Made by a program: the position numbers and the translations under genes. Below, piece after piece: positions 4,659 through 5,568 of a stretch of DNA of 5,568 nt. The notes under the pieces were generated by a model. The model did not search any database, was not told the origin of the DNA, and saw only the letters and a list, made by a program, of their open reading frames with translations. Position 1 is the first letter of the stretch. Each line of letters starts with the position of its first letter. The DNA is from Candidatus Peregrinibacteria bacterium (GTDB lineage: Bacteria; Patescibacteriota; Gracilibacteria; UBA1369; PNNO01), in the NCBI GenBank assembly GCA_030595015.1, contig JAUVDZ010000081.1, positions 1 to 5,568 on the forward strand, in the 5' to 3' direction.

Positions 4659-5568
4659 ATGATAGTTCCAATTGATCAAATAAAAGACTACGTTGGTAAA
4701 GAAGTTACTGTGCGTGGATGGATGTATAACAAGCGTGGAAGCGGCAAACTTCACTTCTTGCAGCTACGTGATGGTTCGGGGATGATTCAGGGTATTGTTT
4801 TTAAGGATAGTGTTAGCGAAGATGTTTTTGCAAAAGGAGATGAATTAACAATGGAATCAGCTTTGTCGTGCACTGGTGAGGTTACTGCTCATCCTAAACA
4901 CGACGATGTTTTTGAACTTCAGGTAAAAGATATTGAGATACATCACTTAAATAAAGAGGAATATCCAATCTCAAAAAAAGAACACGGGCCAGACTTCCTG
5001 CTCAACAATCGCCACTTATGGCTTAGATCAGGCAAACAATGGGCTATTCAAAAAGTAAGAAACACAATTATTAATGCAACTTTCGAATATTTGAATGATA
5101 ACGGTTATATTAAAATTGATTCTCCGATATTAACTCCAAATGCCTGCGAAGGGACAACTGAGTTATTTGAAATGGATTATTTTGATGAAGGGAAGGCTTA
5201 TTTAAGTCAATCTGGGCAGTTGTATATTGAGGCTGCAATCTATTCTGTTGGAAAATGTTTTGATTTTGGACCTGTTTTCAGAGCAGAAAAATCTAAAACC
5301 AGACGTCATTTAACTGAATTCTGGATGATGGATGTAGAAACTGCTTTTGTAGAACATGACGAGAACATGGATATTCAGGAAGGATTAGTTCTTCATATTA
5401 TCAAAAAAGTGCTTGAACTAAATAAAAAAGAATTAAAAGTGCTTGAAAGAGATATTGAACCTCTTGAAAAAATTAAAGCTCCATTTATAAGAAAAACTCA
5501 TGCAGAAGTGGTTAAAGAACTTCAGGAAATGGGCTCAGACATCAAAGATAATCATGATTTAGGTGCAG
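4659..5568 (+). CDS. asnS: Asparaginyl-tRNA synthetase, C-terminal third beyond window
   Basis: 303 codons are seen; bacterial AsnRS enzymes of this type are around 430-440 residues. The enzyme charges tRNA-Asn with asparagine using ATP, in the cytoplasm. Residues 1-95 are the OB-fold anticodon-binding domain (VTVRGWMYNKRGSGKLHFLQLRDG at 17-39, in two parts VTVRGWMYNKR and GKLHFLQLRDG). The class II catalytic core follows: motif 1 ends in SPILTP (155-160) and leads into ACEGTTELFEM (162-172). YLSQSGQLY (181-189) shapes the amino-acid pocket. Motif 2 is FRAEKSKTRRHLTEFW (207-222), with the ATP-contacting Arg208 and Glu210. The sequence recalls Thermus AsnRS closely. Motif 3 lies outside the window. 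The ATG at 4659 is the only reasonable start, with an in-frame TAA just upstream and no Shine-Dalgarno. It is divergent from the membrane operon; its own promoter is not clear in the AT-rich 4606-4650. Confidence 0.96.
   Translation, partial: MIVPIDQIKDYVGKEVTVRGWMYNKRGSGKLHFLQLRDGSGMIQGIVFKDSVSEDVFAKGDELTMESALSCTGEVTAHPKHDDVFELQVKDIEIHHLNKEEYPISKKEHGPDFLLNNRHLWLRSGKQWAIQKVRNTIINATFEYLNDNGYIKIDSPILTPNACEGTTELFEMDYFDEGKAYLSQSGQLYIEAAIYSVGKCFDFGPVFRAEKSKTRRHLTEFWMMDVETAFVEHDENMDIQEGLVLHIIKKVLELNKKELKVLERDIEPLEKIKAPFIRKTHAEVVKELQEMGSDIKDNHDLGA

Noticed and set aside
1764..5568. Functional link between yqeY and asnS through tRNA-Asn amidotransferase
   Set aside because: They are in separate transcription units 2.4 kb apart with an unrelated operon between; the shared tRNA theme is probably coincidence.

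Overview
The window is AT-rich bacterial DNA, most likely from an uncultivated low-GC lineage of the Patescibacteria/CPR type (a Peregrinibacteria-like genome is my best guess, by inference only). Four things point there. There is a bacterial GatB/YqeY-family protein, and sigma-70-like promoters are visible. Two single-pass surface proteins include a Cys-rich repeat of the 'CGN..EG.E.CDG' type, which is common in CPR bacteria and myxobacteria. Shine-Dalgarno sequences are almost absent. The standard code fits: no in-frame TGA occurs in the genes, Trp is TGG and Gly is GGN, so the UGA=Gly code of Gracilibacteria/Absconditabacteria does not apply.

Layout: (1) 1-632, minus strand: a short operon reading out of the left edge. 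A near-consensus promoter drives a 31-residue small protein and then an acidic soluble protein that is cut by the window edge; neither is recognised. (2) 633-861: a divergent intergenic stretch with a strongly T/G-skewed half and a GC-richer patch. (3) 862-2210, plus strand: an HNH nuclease-like gene with a perfect 22-bp palindrome inside it, then a yqeY-like gene with its own promoter. (4) 2266-2296: one bidirectional intrinsic terminator between convergent units. (5) 2371-4601, minus strand: a two-gene operon for single-pass membrane-anchored extracytoplasmic proteins, one with a predicted beta-sandwich and one with Ig-like and Cys-rich domains. (6) 4659-5568, plus strand: the 5' two thirds of asnS (asparaginyl-tRNA synthetase), divergent from the membrane operon.

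The genes look like several unrelated short transcription units rather than one pathway. The pair most likely to work together is the membrane operon. The left-edge operon is the least understood. Where promoters can be read, the 5' leaders are short (about 18-20 nt) and carry no Shine-Dalgarno, and one gene may be leaderless. The points most worth a second look are the palindrome inside the nuclease gene, the small-protein operon, the promoter that contradicts the longest reading of the membrane gene, and the odd divergent intergenic region.
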